Source: Ancylostoma caninum
Taxonomy: Eukaryota; Nematoda; Chromadorea; Rhabditida; Ancylostomatidae
Direction of reading: 5' to 3'
NCBI GenBank assembly: GCA_037903475.1
Contig: JBAJFG010000080.1
Coordinates: forward strand, 248,001 to 312,000
Length of the DNA: 64,000 nt
The first letter of the stretch is position 1. Each line of letters starts with the position of its first letter. Both the position numbers and the translations under genes were made by a program. Shown here in pieces: positions 10,945 through 21,900 of this stretch. The notes beneath the pieces are model-generated. The model was not told the origin of the DNA, did no database searches, and saw nothing but the letters and a program-made list of their open reading frames with translations.

Positions 10945-12045
10945 ATTCTGAACGGGTTCTAACCCCCCCCCCGTTCCCAGGATACGGACCTCCAAAAGGC
11001 ACGTGGGACTTCTGCGGCCTAAAAATCAGGGAAATCCCAGGAAACGGGTTCGCGAATGGAGGAGGGGTGCGCCGTGGCCTAAAAGTGTAGGAAGGCCAAG
11101 AAACTGGTCCCGCCATGGCGTATGGGTCTCATATGGCTCGAAAGTTAAGGGCACTCTTAAACAGGGTTTCGCGGGTCGAGGAGAGGTTTGATGTGGCCCA
11201 GGTATGAGGAAGGTCAGAATAAGTGTTCACCGATGGACAATGGGTGTGATGTGACCTAGTTAAGTTAAGGGAACTCCAGGATACGGGTTTGCGAATGGAG
11301 AGGGTGCCCTGTTGTCTAAAAGTGTGGGGAAGGCCAAGATACGGGCCTTCCCATAATGCTTAAAGGCAGTGTGTCACCTCGTTTTCGTGTCTGAGCTTTT
11401 ACCAGATTCTAAATCTCCTCGACACGCTGAATCCAACGGTATGCCTAAAATGTCACAAAAAGGTCTTTAATCCCTACTTTTAAACGTTTTTCAGGACGGG
11501 ATTTGTAACAGTTTGTCGAACCGAGTGGATGTGTGAAGCCGTTGATCTCGTCGATCGGACACGTCTAGACGTGCTGGCCAACGCTACAGACGTGGCTGGC
11601 AGCCAGCACATTCACGGACCGCTCCGCCCAAGTGGTCCGTGAACTTTTGGACCCTCCGAAAACGGGGTTTATTTTTTTTATGAGCTCATTTTTATGAGCT
11701 TTGACGTGTATCTTTGGAATTAGCGTGACGAGAAGGTCTAGGGTCTGTTGGCATTTTCAGCCCACGAAACGAGGTGACACACTGTCTTTAAGTCTGGTGT
11801 ATCTTGAAGGTTAAGGGAACTCCCAAATACGGATTCGCGGATGTGGGAGAGGTCCGATGTGGCCCAGAAGTGAGGAAGGCAGAATACGGGTTCACCGATG
11901 GGTCTGCTGTATCCTCATAGCGTGGGAATGCCAGGACACGGTTATGCCGGTCGAGCAGGGGTGAACCATGACCCAATTGTTAGGGACGCCAGGATACCGG
12001 TCCACCCACGGCACATGGGCGTGCTGTGGCTTGAAAGTGGGTCTG
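10945..12045. repeat. Old degenerate tandem array (~59-bp unit), about 12-13 units
   Basis: Units recur every ~58-60 bp, each beginning CCAGGATACGGGTTCGCGAA and ending in GGCCTAAAAGTGTGGGAAGG-like sequence. Units are strongly diverged. The TTAA MITE at 11364-11787 splits the array. The unit aligns along its length with the reverse complement of the 46955 array unit (GGGTGCGCCG...CCAAAAGTGGGG). Confidence 0.75.
11364..11787. mobile_element. TTAA-flanked MITE, copy 2, inside an old tandem array
   Basis: Ends AGGCAGTGTGTCACCTCG and the complement of CGAGGTGACACACTGTCT; TTAA at 11360-11363 and 11788-11791; 424 bp. It shares the outer AGGCAGTGT with the element at 6217 but not its interior. It interrupts a degenerate ~59-bp tandem array, which resumes on the right. 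Confidence 0.85.
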
Positions 12046-12186
12046 CACAATCAATTTTTCAAAGGGACCTTCTCTATTCCCTCTTAGATATACAAGCAGG
12101 CCGTGGTTTGATGGATTATCCCAGAAAATCTAAATTTGAATCGTTTCGAGTTCTTGTTTACATTATGTCAGTTACAGCAAATATTG

Positions 12187-12640
12187 AGTTGTAACATGTG
12201 TTTGCGCTGTTTCGAAATTTTCGACAAAAAGACTTTATTTAAAAAAATAGCGGAGGCCATTAAAGCAAATATGCACCACAGCAGTCGCCGATCTTTTGCC
12301 GTTTTTACAGAGGAGCTCGACGCTGCAGAAATCCGTGGACTGCGCATGAGAGATTTGAGTCAAGCAGTGCTGGAGGTCACTGAATCTGATAGACCGGTTC
12401 TTGCATAGTAGAAAATCCTGTGATCTAATAATCGGCACTCTGTTAGAGCCAGATTTTTGCTACATAATGCATAATAGAAAATCCCTTTGCGAGCTCTATT
12501 TCGTCCGGAGAGTTGGACAAACAAAACGAAGGTGCCTGCCGCAGTGTTGTGTTGCAAAATGGTGTGATTTCCACAGAACGCTTGGAACTTGTCCCAAAAC
12601 TTTACGGATTAGTGTCCTCAAACTGTTGACATTTCTGGAC
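12187..12640. mobile_element. Second diverged copy of the 32914 element
   Basis: Starts at GAGTTGTAACATGTGTTTGC and follows the same interior order (CAGAAATCCGTGGACTGCG, GGTCACTGAATCTGATAGA, GAGAGTTGGACAAACAAAA). The right boundary is unclear and no inverted end was found. Confidence 0.6.
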
Positions 12641-12969
12641 ACAGCGAAAGAAATCCCGCTTCAATTCGCATCATATCCAGAGAGAGAAACGAGGTACTCA
12701 CAATTTTGGATCATCACGTTCTCAGATAGTTGGATAAGGCAAACGCAGCAGAACCTGTCAAGCCACACCCCCAAGAAATGGAACGCAGACATTGCTGCAT
12801 GAGGAAGAACTTCTGCATTCCGACTGCTGCAAGCAGCAAACCCCGCATTTCGGATGCGTTGAGGGGGCTAGCTGCTGCTTAAGTGCAGTGTTGTTCAAAC
12901 TGCTTCCTGCCGCTCATGTCCTGCGTTCTACCTGCTCCTTGCCACGTGGCTCCCCGCCCCCTGGAAGTG

Positions 12970-12977
12970 TATATAAG
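12970..12977 (+). promoter_or_regulatory. TATA-like box in a GC-rich block
   Basis: TATATAAG in AAGTGTATATAAGCCGG, followed by a CCGCTTCGGCGGAAGCG hairpin and a GGTAAGACC donor-like site at about 13070. It could be an LTR or lost gene promoter; no downstream coding exon was identified. Confidence 0.25.
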
Positions 12978-14543
12978 CCGGTGGTTGAGCACCAAAGCTT
13001 TGTCGTGCCTCCGCTTCGGCGGAAGCGAGGCGAGCCAAGCAAGACTCATCAGGCCGGCTGAGGCCCGGGTAAGACCGTGGCCCAGTGCAACAACCGGTCA
13101 GACGGGACTCGTGCGGTGTGGACTCTTGCGGATGCGGCGCGGATCTAGAAGTTCGGACGGCTGCGTACCCAACGGCTGCAACGGAAAGCGCGTAGCATTC
13201 GGGACTATGTTTGGATGAGCTTGGGTAAGCGTACTCTTACCCCAGTCTACAGTAGGAGCACAGCTCTGCGCCCAGATTGAGCTGCAATCTTAGGTTCGAG
13301 ACATGCATACCAGTTCATACCCCCCCCCCCCCCCCCCGAAACACAGCCTTTCTGGGGCTATGGCAGCTCGTGGGGCGACGAAATAAGCTTTTACCTCGCG
13401 GTGTAACTGCTGTTGAAACGGGTTCGTCCCGGAATCTCTGAGTAGATGAAAGCTGCCCAAGACTGGGAAAGATGAAGCGTATGCGACTCACACTTAGAAG
13501 ACCAATCCGATGGTAAACATGGATCAATTATATATCAAAGTATTGTCAAAACATCATGAAGGCTCAAAACGTTCCCATCAATATAATAACAATCAGCAGA
13601 ACTCGACGCGCGATAAATACGAAAATGTATAAAATTATGCTTTAAGCAATAGTCTGATCCAGAACTGTTTTACGATTAACTCAAAGTGAATAATGTGCCA
13701 AACCGACAGAGATTTTCATGTCTTTTACACATTCTAATTCTATGAAACCAAAAATCCTGCTAGTGACTCATTGTGCGATAAGAGCATGGTTTTCTAAGCA
13801 GATGAGTCATACTGGACTCAAAGAACTGCAAAAAATGTAATATAGATCTTGTTACACCCAAGTATCTGATATCTCAAAAGTGCAAAAGTGGGCTGATGTC
13901 TCATAACAGTGCCAAACATATCGCTTGAGGACACGCCCTGCTCTGGTATGTGCTCTCAGGTCCTCCGTTATTCAGCTTTGACTGTAAACGATTATGGGGT
14001 TCGCATAAAAGGGAAAGAAAAGTTTTAGATTCTCTAACTTTCTCATGATCTCCTGTTTCCTAAGTTTTTAATCAGGCAGCATTTGGATTTCAGTAACAGA
14101 GCCGTGCTGTTGTGAAGCTAATAAGTACCAAACTCGAAGTCAAAATTGCATTGCTTAGAAGGCAGTATGGCAAATGGAACTAATAACTCATTAATGGGCG
14201 CTCTGGTATGTACTGTCGGAAGAGGTCACCACAATAGTTCTGCTGATGTCGTATATGTACCCTGCTATCATTGTTAGGACATGATGCTAGTGATGCGGTT
14301 TAGGTACGCTTGTCTCTAGAGGCATGGAAACGTCACGTAGCTGTTACAACACACGATGCTGGCAGGCACGCTGGTATCCAATTTTGGAGGAGCGCCGCAT
14401 AATGAGTCTACTGCCATAATCTGAATAACATCCAGGGACGAATACCACTCAATGCCACTAGTGTGCAACTTCCACGCTAAAATCCAGTATTGCAGCAGCG
14501 AAGGCGGCTCCAATTTATCCCCTAACCAATACACCTTCTTCTG

Positions 14544-14650
14544 CTCTCAGTGGAGGCATTACCGGGCAATGTCGATTTTACGATGCACCTTTTTCTCCTC
14601 TCAGTGGAGGCATTACCGGGCAATGTCGAATTATGTCCCTCGTTTCCTTG
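14544..14650 (+). repeat. 54-bp direct duplication
   Basis: CTCTCAGTGGAGGCATTACC then GGGCAATGTCGA occurs at 14544 and again at 14598. Confidence 0.85.
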
Positions 14651-15475
14651 TGTCGTACAAACTCAAGTGATTGTGGGTTCGACATTCGGAGAGTGGCCTC
14701 ACACCGCTTCTCCCCGCCTAACACCTGCCCACCGAAAAAAGAGGTGGACGGCCTTGTTGCTCTATTCGCGCATAGGCTGATCGTAGTGCTGTTTTTGATC
14801 TGCCTTATTTCTGCCACTGAAACAGCAAGAACAAGACAGATCATCTTCCAGTCGGGCATGCGCTTTCTCGGCGGACGATTGTAGCGGGGCGGATTTTTGA
14901 ATCCGTGCCGCGTCCAAACCACGGCATGGTTCCATCCGAGCCCAAGAAATGCAACAGATGTTGACATTCTATGCTCACCTGAATGTTGTATTTCTTAAAC
15001 TCATGTTCTTCCCATAGGAGTTGCTAAGCTGATTACCTCATAGAATTGCGCTATGTATTTATTTTCCGAAGTTGGAGCTCAGCTCCTTTATGAAAAGTTT
15101 GATAATGTTTCAAGGTGCAGTTATTTACTGGTTCTGCAGAAGTCTCTCTCAAGTAGACTCACGCTTTGAATGTGGTTGTGGAATTGCACGATGACCAGTT
15201 TGTTCATCGCCCCTTGCAATACCCATGGCTGTGACCAAGTATTTTTTGATTGAGGAGCAAATGAAATGAGGTGATAATGGAAAGAAAGCCGTCCAAGTCA
15301 GACTTTCATCTCTAAGTTTTGCGAAGGTTTTTCCCAGTGAATTGAGTATACGCAATTCAAATCTGTAAGCTCACCCTTCTGTAGAACGTCGATTCTCCCT
15401 TGTCAGGATTGCGCAAGAAGCGCCTCGACAGTCAGAGACTCTTGGTCAAAAATGTCAGAATCAACGGGCTTTTTG

Positions 15476-15610
15476 ACTCACGCTACAGCCCACTAGGACT
15501 GTAGCATACTGCGTCGTCGCCACCGGTGACTGTAGCAACGGAACCCATTGACTGTAGAGCCCTAGCAGCCGACGACATTGGTGATCGGCAAATTTTTCCA
15601 AACGAGCACA
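15476..15610. repeat. Diverged partial copy of the 35318 palindrome
   Basis: Contains AGGACTGTAGCATACTGCGT and GCCACCGGTGACTGTAGCA, matching the left arm of the 35318 element (AGGACTGTAGCACCTTGCGT). The right arm is not recognisable. Confidence 0.5.
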
Positions 15611-16090
15611 TCCAGCGTTGAGCCAAATCCCTGAACAGCCACCACGATCAGGAACCCACGCACGGTGTCCCAGATCGAGCAAGGCACAATTTGGCAGTGA
15701 TAAATTGCGCCGTGAGGATAGTTGGAACAAATGAACATTATTCGTGATAAAAAGGGAACAGGAGAAGTCTTAAAGTGCTGCTTTCCTTTGGTTAAATCTA
15801 GTGAGAATGATTCAGTAAACCAAAAAATGTTTCGGTACAGGGCATTCAGAAAAAAGTGCGCATTGGCTATACAAATACTTCCGGTTTATTTTTAGGATAT
15901 TTCCGAACTTCCTCAGTTATTCCCGAAAACTTTAAGTTACATCATACTTTCGCTGATTTTACGCAACAAAAGCCAGGAAATCGTCATTTTATGGGTCCCA
16001 TCTCATAACATCCAAGGGACACCTGCTATCTCAGTGATGTGGAACTGAACAGCACAGATACCCTTTGATGCCTATGTTTTACTTTTAATA

Positions 16091-18144
16091 GGAGATTCAA
16101 CTTCAATGAGCACTGTGACGTAGTAGCAAAGAAAGTCGAAAGAACTTTACACAATATTTCCAAATTCTTGACTACGAATTCAACTGATCATATTTCACTG
16201 GCCTACGAATCTTATGTGCGACCTATCTAAAGTATGACACCATTGCGTTCAACCCGAAATCCGAAAAGCCATAATGGGACTTGAAACCGTTCAAAACTGT
16301 TTCACGAGAAAGTTCTGAGTAAGGCTATATGGGCATAACCATGCCAACATTCCTCCTGCTTCTGTTCGGAAGCGAAATTTCAGAACTTCTTTTCTAGCTA
16401 CTCGAAGGTTCAAGCGTGATCTTGAGATGATCTACAAAATTATCTGTGGCAAGAATCGTCCTCCGGTAGATACGTTTTATGCGTTATCCCCTTAAGAGGT
16501 GGTCATTCGAAATGATATCTTCCAAAGAAAAATAGCTCATGATCCGACTTTTTTACACTCTGAAAGTTGGATCGAATTTTTGAAGTTCTCCAACAAATTC
16601 ATCCTGCCATTTCCACTAAGACAATATAAGAAGCAGATAGTTGAATATCTGAGCGAATCTGCTTATTGATTTATCTTATATATGTATACTGCACTGACAT
16701 TATTGATTTAATTCTGCTTTCCAGGCAGTTACTTAATTGTCACCTCCTCAATGTCTCTTATGCATTATATTAGGTTGTTGCGAAAATAATTGCCGTTTCA
16801 CGGTATGCTTGAGAAAAAAAAACCTTTTTTCTTGCACAATTCAACAAATTCAAGCCAACTTGTGCTAGCTCCTGGTAGGGTTTGTTCTGCTCTTTCAGGT
16901 GCTTCTTCAATAATCTGGCTAGCTCTTTCCTGGACTTTTTTATAGGGTCACGAAAAATGGTGTGTTGACGCGATTTTCGAGTGATCATGTTGTACGAGTT
17001 CAAACTCAGCCATTCTGCAGCGGAAGCAGCCCGTAATATAGCGCTTGCTTTTGGCACGGACTCTCCTTCCGAAAAGACAGTGAGGTGCTAATTCGCAAAA
17101 TTCTCTTCCTGCGATTTTGATCTCGAAGATAAACCCGGTCGTGGTCGAAGGATGTCGCTGGACGATCAAGCACTGAGAGCAGCGTGGAAATGAAACCCGA
17201 TACTACTACTCCTACGTGGCGGCAGGCCTGGGGGTTCACTATGCTACTGTTTCAAAACATTTGGCCTCCATTGCCATGGTGAGAAAAATGGAAAAGTGGA
17301 CACCCCATCATCTGACCGATGACCAGCAATCCACCCGCTACAAGATCTGTTCTAACCTCCTCGTTCGCCAGAAAAACGAGCCATTTCTTGACCGTTTAAT
17401 AACTGCAGATGAAAAATTGAAAAATTGAAAAAAAAAACTCCTATTTGATGATAAGAAACGTAGTTATATATGGGTAGACCAGTTCTCTACCCCTTCAAGC
17501 TTTCCTAAACCAGATCTTCACCCTAGAAAGGTTATGTTGACAGTTTGGTGGTGTTGTAAGGGAGTTATTCATTATAGCCTTCTGCAACCTGGTCAGGCTG
17601 TTACATCAGAGTCTTACTGTTGTGACTTAGACCTGATGTATGAAAAGTTGCGCCAAATGTGGCCGGCAGTGGTAAACAGAGGTGGACCTCTCCTGCTCCA
17701 GGATAACGCTAGACCTCACACTTCAAAACTCACCCGGCAAAAACTGACGCAGTTAAGCATCAAGGTTCTCCCTCACCCACCTTACTCTCCAGACCTCTCC
17801 CCTACCGACTATCACTTTTTTCGGGCTCTCGAAGCAAACCTGCGTCAGCAGCAGTTTCCTGATATGGAGCATGTTGAAATTGCCTTCCAAGAGTTCTTAA
17901 AATCTTGTGATCTCAGTTTCTATTGTAAAGGTATAAATGAATTATCGGATCGTTGGCAGAGATGTGTAGAATCTGAAGGATTTTACTTTGATAAATAAAG
18001 TTGAGTTTAAACAGAGTTACAGCATTTGAACTGGGCTGTCTATTTTGGCAATTAATTTCGCAACAACCTGGTACTTTTATTCTTGAGGGTGTATGTGTAC
18101 ATTAGCGTGATATAATCATGTACAAATAAATAAATAAATAAATA
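16091..18144 (+). mobile_element. LINE (CR1/Jockey-like) 3' fragment, interrupted by the mariner
   Basis: In shifting frames, 16091-16660 gives DFNEHCDVVAKKVERTL, ISLAYESYVRP, YGHNHANIPPASVRKRNF, RRFKRDLEMIYKIICGKNRP and RQYKKQIVEYLSESAY. This is the C-terminal end of a non-LTR reverse transcriptase ORF2 of the type that ends in an RRxxxDLxxxYKI block. Stops and frameshifts show it is dead. A 3' UTR follows, is split at 16770 by the mariner, and resumes at 18074. It ends in an (AAAT)n tail at about 18124-18144, typical of 3' tails of such LINEs. Confidence 0.75.
16770..18071 (+). mobile_element. mariner element with inactivated transposase (cecropia-like, cf. hookworm bandit)
   Basis: The ends form inverted repeats: 5' TTAGGTTGTTGCGAAAATAA, 3' complement CCAGGTTGTTGCGAAATTAA. 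TA lies on both sides (16768-16769, 18072-18073); length 1302 bp. The plus strand encodes a mariner transposase. The N-terminal helix-turn-helix is at about 16985-17090 (MLYEFKLSHSAAEAARNIAL) and is followed by a stop at 17088-17090. Then come HHLTDDQQSTRYKICSNLLV and the first catalytic Asp in TADEK. The C-terminal half is open from 17534 to 17998, with LLLQDNARPHT and, 34 residues on, SPDLSPTDYHFF (D,D34D). It ends RWQRCVESEGFYF. At least one stop and frame changes break it, so it is a dead copy. Resemblance to hookworm bandit and human Hsmar1 is from memory of the family. Confidence 0.9.
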
Positions 18145-18913
18145 ATGGAAAAATTGACATATAAAAGAGTCGCGTATCGAAGGACTTTTCGTTTGCACTG
18201 TTTTCTTCTATGGCTCCTCTCATTTCCCGAACCTGGCCTACCCAGATGGTAGCCGAAACTATCCTACCTTTTGGGAGAAACTCGAATCACAGCAATCAGT
18301 TTGCGTGGTAACATGAGATCGTTCGAAGCATGAAAGTCCACATCTCCAGATTCGCTGCAAGTGGAGTGGTCGCATTGTGGAATATTTGACGATACTCTTC
18401 TAGGATACACTGCTGTCGTTGTTGACCTCAGCGGTTGCCAAAGCTTTCATATTAGAGCTTACTTTCTCCACAGCCTAATATTATTGCTCATGCAACTCCT
18501 TTAGACAATGAGCGGCAGCAGTATGAAAATCGCAGGTTTTACAACACGAATGGACTTCTGTTGCTGGGCCACTGAGCGATCCACGCATCTCTTCCATCCC
18601 CGAGAGCCGTACCAAACTCATGTATCTAACCGTGATTGCAAGTACTCGCCCAGCTCAGGTTTTCTATGTTCCTAGCTTGCGATAGTGTATGAAGCAAACC
18701 GAGCAAGAGATTGCCAAGTGATCCCACACCTACCCTGCTGCCGGCTCCGCTTGATATATGACAGAAAAAATTACTTCAAATCAGGTCTTCTTCCTTTTCT
18801 TTATCTGAAACTTTCCCTGGATTTGAGCTCTCGTAATCGGTTAAACGTGCTAGATAAAGGTATTTATGCGTATTATTGCTATTCAAAGTATTGTGAAACT
18901 ATTCGAAGGAATC

Positions 18914-21900
18914 TCAGCGGAACTCGAGGTCGGCATTCAGACGGATATACTTCTCAAAGATCCGGATTTCTGATGCTCCTGCAAAAAAAAATAGAACGAA
19001 CATAAGTAAAGCACAGCGTATTACTTGAAATTTTGAGGAGTCGAGGACATTTTCTTTGTAAAATCCACTTTCATCTGTGGAACCTCTGAAAGGAGGGACT
19101 CAGCACTAAATGTTGCGCCATCTAAGACTGTTATTTCGAGTCGTTTTGCATCATTGAAAAAAAAACGCAGGCTGGAGATGTTCGGAATGTGCCACTTCTA
19201 CACCCGCTGGGGTTGTGGTATCCCAGGTTTTGTCGGTTGTCGTTACAGATGGCAATCTGATAGGAAAAGCTGGGGCGGCTTACTTCTCATTCAGCCGCCA
19301 CCATTTGATTCGGACCGGCTGGCACCGATGGTAGTGCTTCACCGTTTTCGCGGTGCGGATCATCAGACGATACTGCGTGCCGACGGTCCCAAAAAGCGCA
19401 ATCTGAGCGTCCGTAAGAAGCTTAAAGTCGCAATGATGAACGAGAACAAAGTCGGTCTAGCCCTTGTTGTTGCTTTTTTTGAATCAGACGAGGTGGAACG
19501 GATACTTTCGAAATTCCGCATTCACGATGATGAGGCTGTGAGACTCACCATATTTGAGAATTTGCACGCCGTCGTTCGAGGTCCTGCACGCGGAACCCAC
19601 ATAGTATCTGTACCATCCTCTCGTTCCTACGTAGCCGTTCAAATCTCCTACCGAGTCCCGGAATTGTTGAGACAGTTCGACGGCGTTCGAGTGCTTCTCA
19701 TAAACACAGCAGCCTTTTCATTAGGACTAATTAAGTGTCACAATGGCTTGTAATGAGGCACTTTTTCTATGCATATGAGTGCACACCTGAAATCTCTTTA
19801 GTAGCTGCAGAATCGCTCAGGGTTTTCAGACGGACGCTAGAGCGAGAACGTGCGGCATGTGGGAAGTGCGACAGATACCACCGCTGCACTGGGCCTAGAG
19901 CTCTCAGGCAGCCCACGGATCTCGCCCATACTGATCTGCAGTGCAACAGTTGGTTTTAAGTGAAAAGCATTGGTTATCCTGCTTCGTATATTGGTCTGCT
20001 TTGAAGCCTTGCTAGCTCTGTCTTATCCGTTGGCTGTGATGCCGCCAGCGTAGGACAGTCACTGTGCAAGGATTTCGAAATTGCGGGTCCCGTGAGGATC
20101 TAGTCTCATCTCGCTCCATGAATCGGTTTTCGTATGACGTCCGCGCTTCTCTCCCTCCACCACTGTGTATGCACTGCACTGCACGAAAGATTTCGCAAGA
20201 CTCTCGTGGTCTGACGCCGCAAAAATCTGGACGCTTACCAGACTTTATATAGGAGGATAGGAGGATCAAATGACATCAATAAGGTGTGTGACGTAGGGTT
20301 ATCCTGGGCCGGTCTATCACCACGCCCTTTCGCGCGATACGCGTGGCAAGGCGAGATGTGAGCCCAAGCCAAAGCAGCATCCTAGACCACTCGCCCATCC
20401 CGTCACTCTCCTATTCGACTAACTATTGTGAAATCACGTGGACAACAAGTCGAAAAATCTTACCTGATATTGTAATATTGTCAAAAACTGGTAGAGGAAC
20501 TCCTTCTTTAGTTATCGATTTGATCATTGCACTAGTCGTCATAGCGAACATCTTCCCGAACAGGAAAAGGAACCTGAAGATAATCTGAGTCAAAAATTGA
20601 GATACTTTGAATGAGTCGAAATAAAGTACTAGACAAGATATCTCACGTATTAGAAATGATGCCGATGTCCGAAAAGTCCTGCCGAAAATGGTTTTCTATC
20701 GCTGTGACATTTGCCGTTAGTCTATTCTCGACGATCTGAGGATGTAGCGAAAAGGAAGACACGAGCACTGGCATCGTGTTGTTAGCAGGCAAACTATAGA
20801 GAGGTACACATGTTGAACTTACTTAACCTTGCAAGAGACTTAGGATGATCCTTCATAGGATGTATGTAAAAATCAATAGCGAATGTAGAGTTGAAAGCTA
20901 TGGTATTGTTCTTCATTTGAACGAAAGGTGCTTCGTAGGAGTGAAAGTGTAGGTCGACGTGCTGATTAGGATAGTCAGTATAAAGCTTCGGGAAGAAATG
21001 GCCCATACAAAGCGAAAACGAAAATAGTGAACAGCTGGAAGTTTCACAGTGAACTACAACATGGAAATCCTTAGAATCCTGCTTGGAGGGATGAAAGCAC
21101 GAACCTGGTTTTTAGGTAGGAAGATATCAAAGGCATGTTCTTTGTAGCAGTGTACTCAATTAGTTCACCTTCATGAGCACTGCTTAGCAAACAGTTCGGA
21201 ACGCTCTCGCCTATCCAAACCACCACCATTTTGGGAACAAGATCGACTTCTGAATATCTTTACTTCAGTCTACATAGGCGCTGCTACTTTGAGTTTGTTA
21301 ATTTCTGAATTTGGGTTGCTTGATGATAAGCGTATAATTTTACAGCAATTACTGCAACGCATTATGTAGTCTTGCACAATGCTAGTACGTTGTACGTACC
21401 TGTCCATTCCTGGATTTTTGGCGAGTGACACGAAAGATTACTGTGAACCACTTGCGCTGCAGCTTCTGCTTCAATATATGAGCTGCAAAACATTTCATCG
21501 TCATGAAGCCACGATTTATCCACACTATTACCACTGGTTTGCTGCAGTTGCCCAGCGATATATCTGGGAATAAAAATAAACATATCCACTGCTTGTAGTT
21601 GAAAAACCTGCATGGGGGTAAGAAACATTAAATTTGTTTTCTCACGGTGTTTCTAAATCCATTAGATTGATTGTCATAGATCATTTTTAACTGCTGTTCT
21701 GCTCATTACCAGCTCTTTACATCCTTTGCCACAGTTGCGCACCCCAGCCATCGGTGACCCTTGTTTTAAGTATGGAATGCCGTACCGTATGGAATGCCAC
21801 CCTCCTAGTCGTGTGATCGCCCCTGCATGGCACTGATTACTGTTCAGCTATAGCTTTCAATCATATGTGGTCACGTATCTATGGATGGGAACGAAACCCA

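Larger units (their letters stand above)
13071..16090. other. Intergenic; only small repeats
   Basis: Apart from the C homopolymer (13319-13337), the 54-bp duplication and the palindrome relic at 15476, no gene-like structure is visible. The TTGGGTAAGCGTAC block at 13223 recurs inverted near 23670. Confidence 0.45.

Noticed and set aside
12883..13218. A gene start behind the TATA-like box at 12970
   Set aside because: The frame spans the presumed promoter itself and no downstream exon with family likeness was found.
16770..17057. Minus-strand 95-codon frame inside the mariner
   Set aside because: It is antisense to the transposase N-terminus, which reads on the plus strand.
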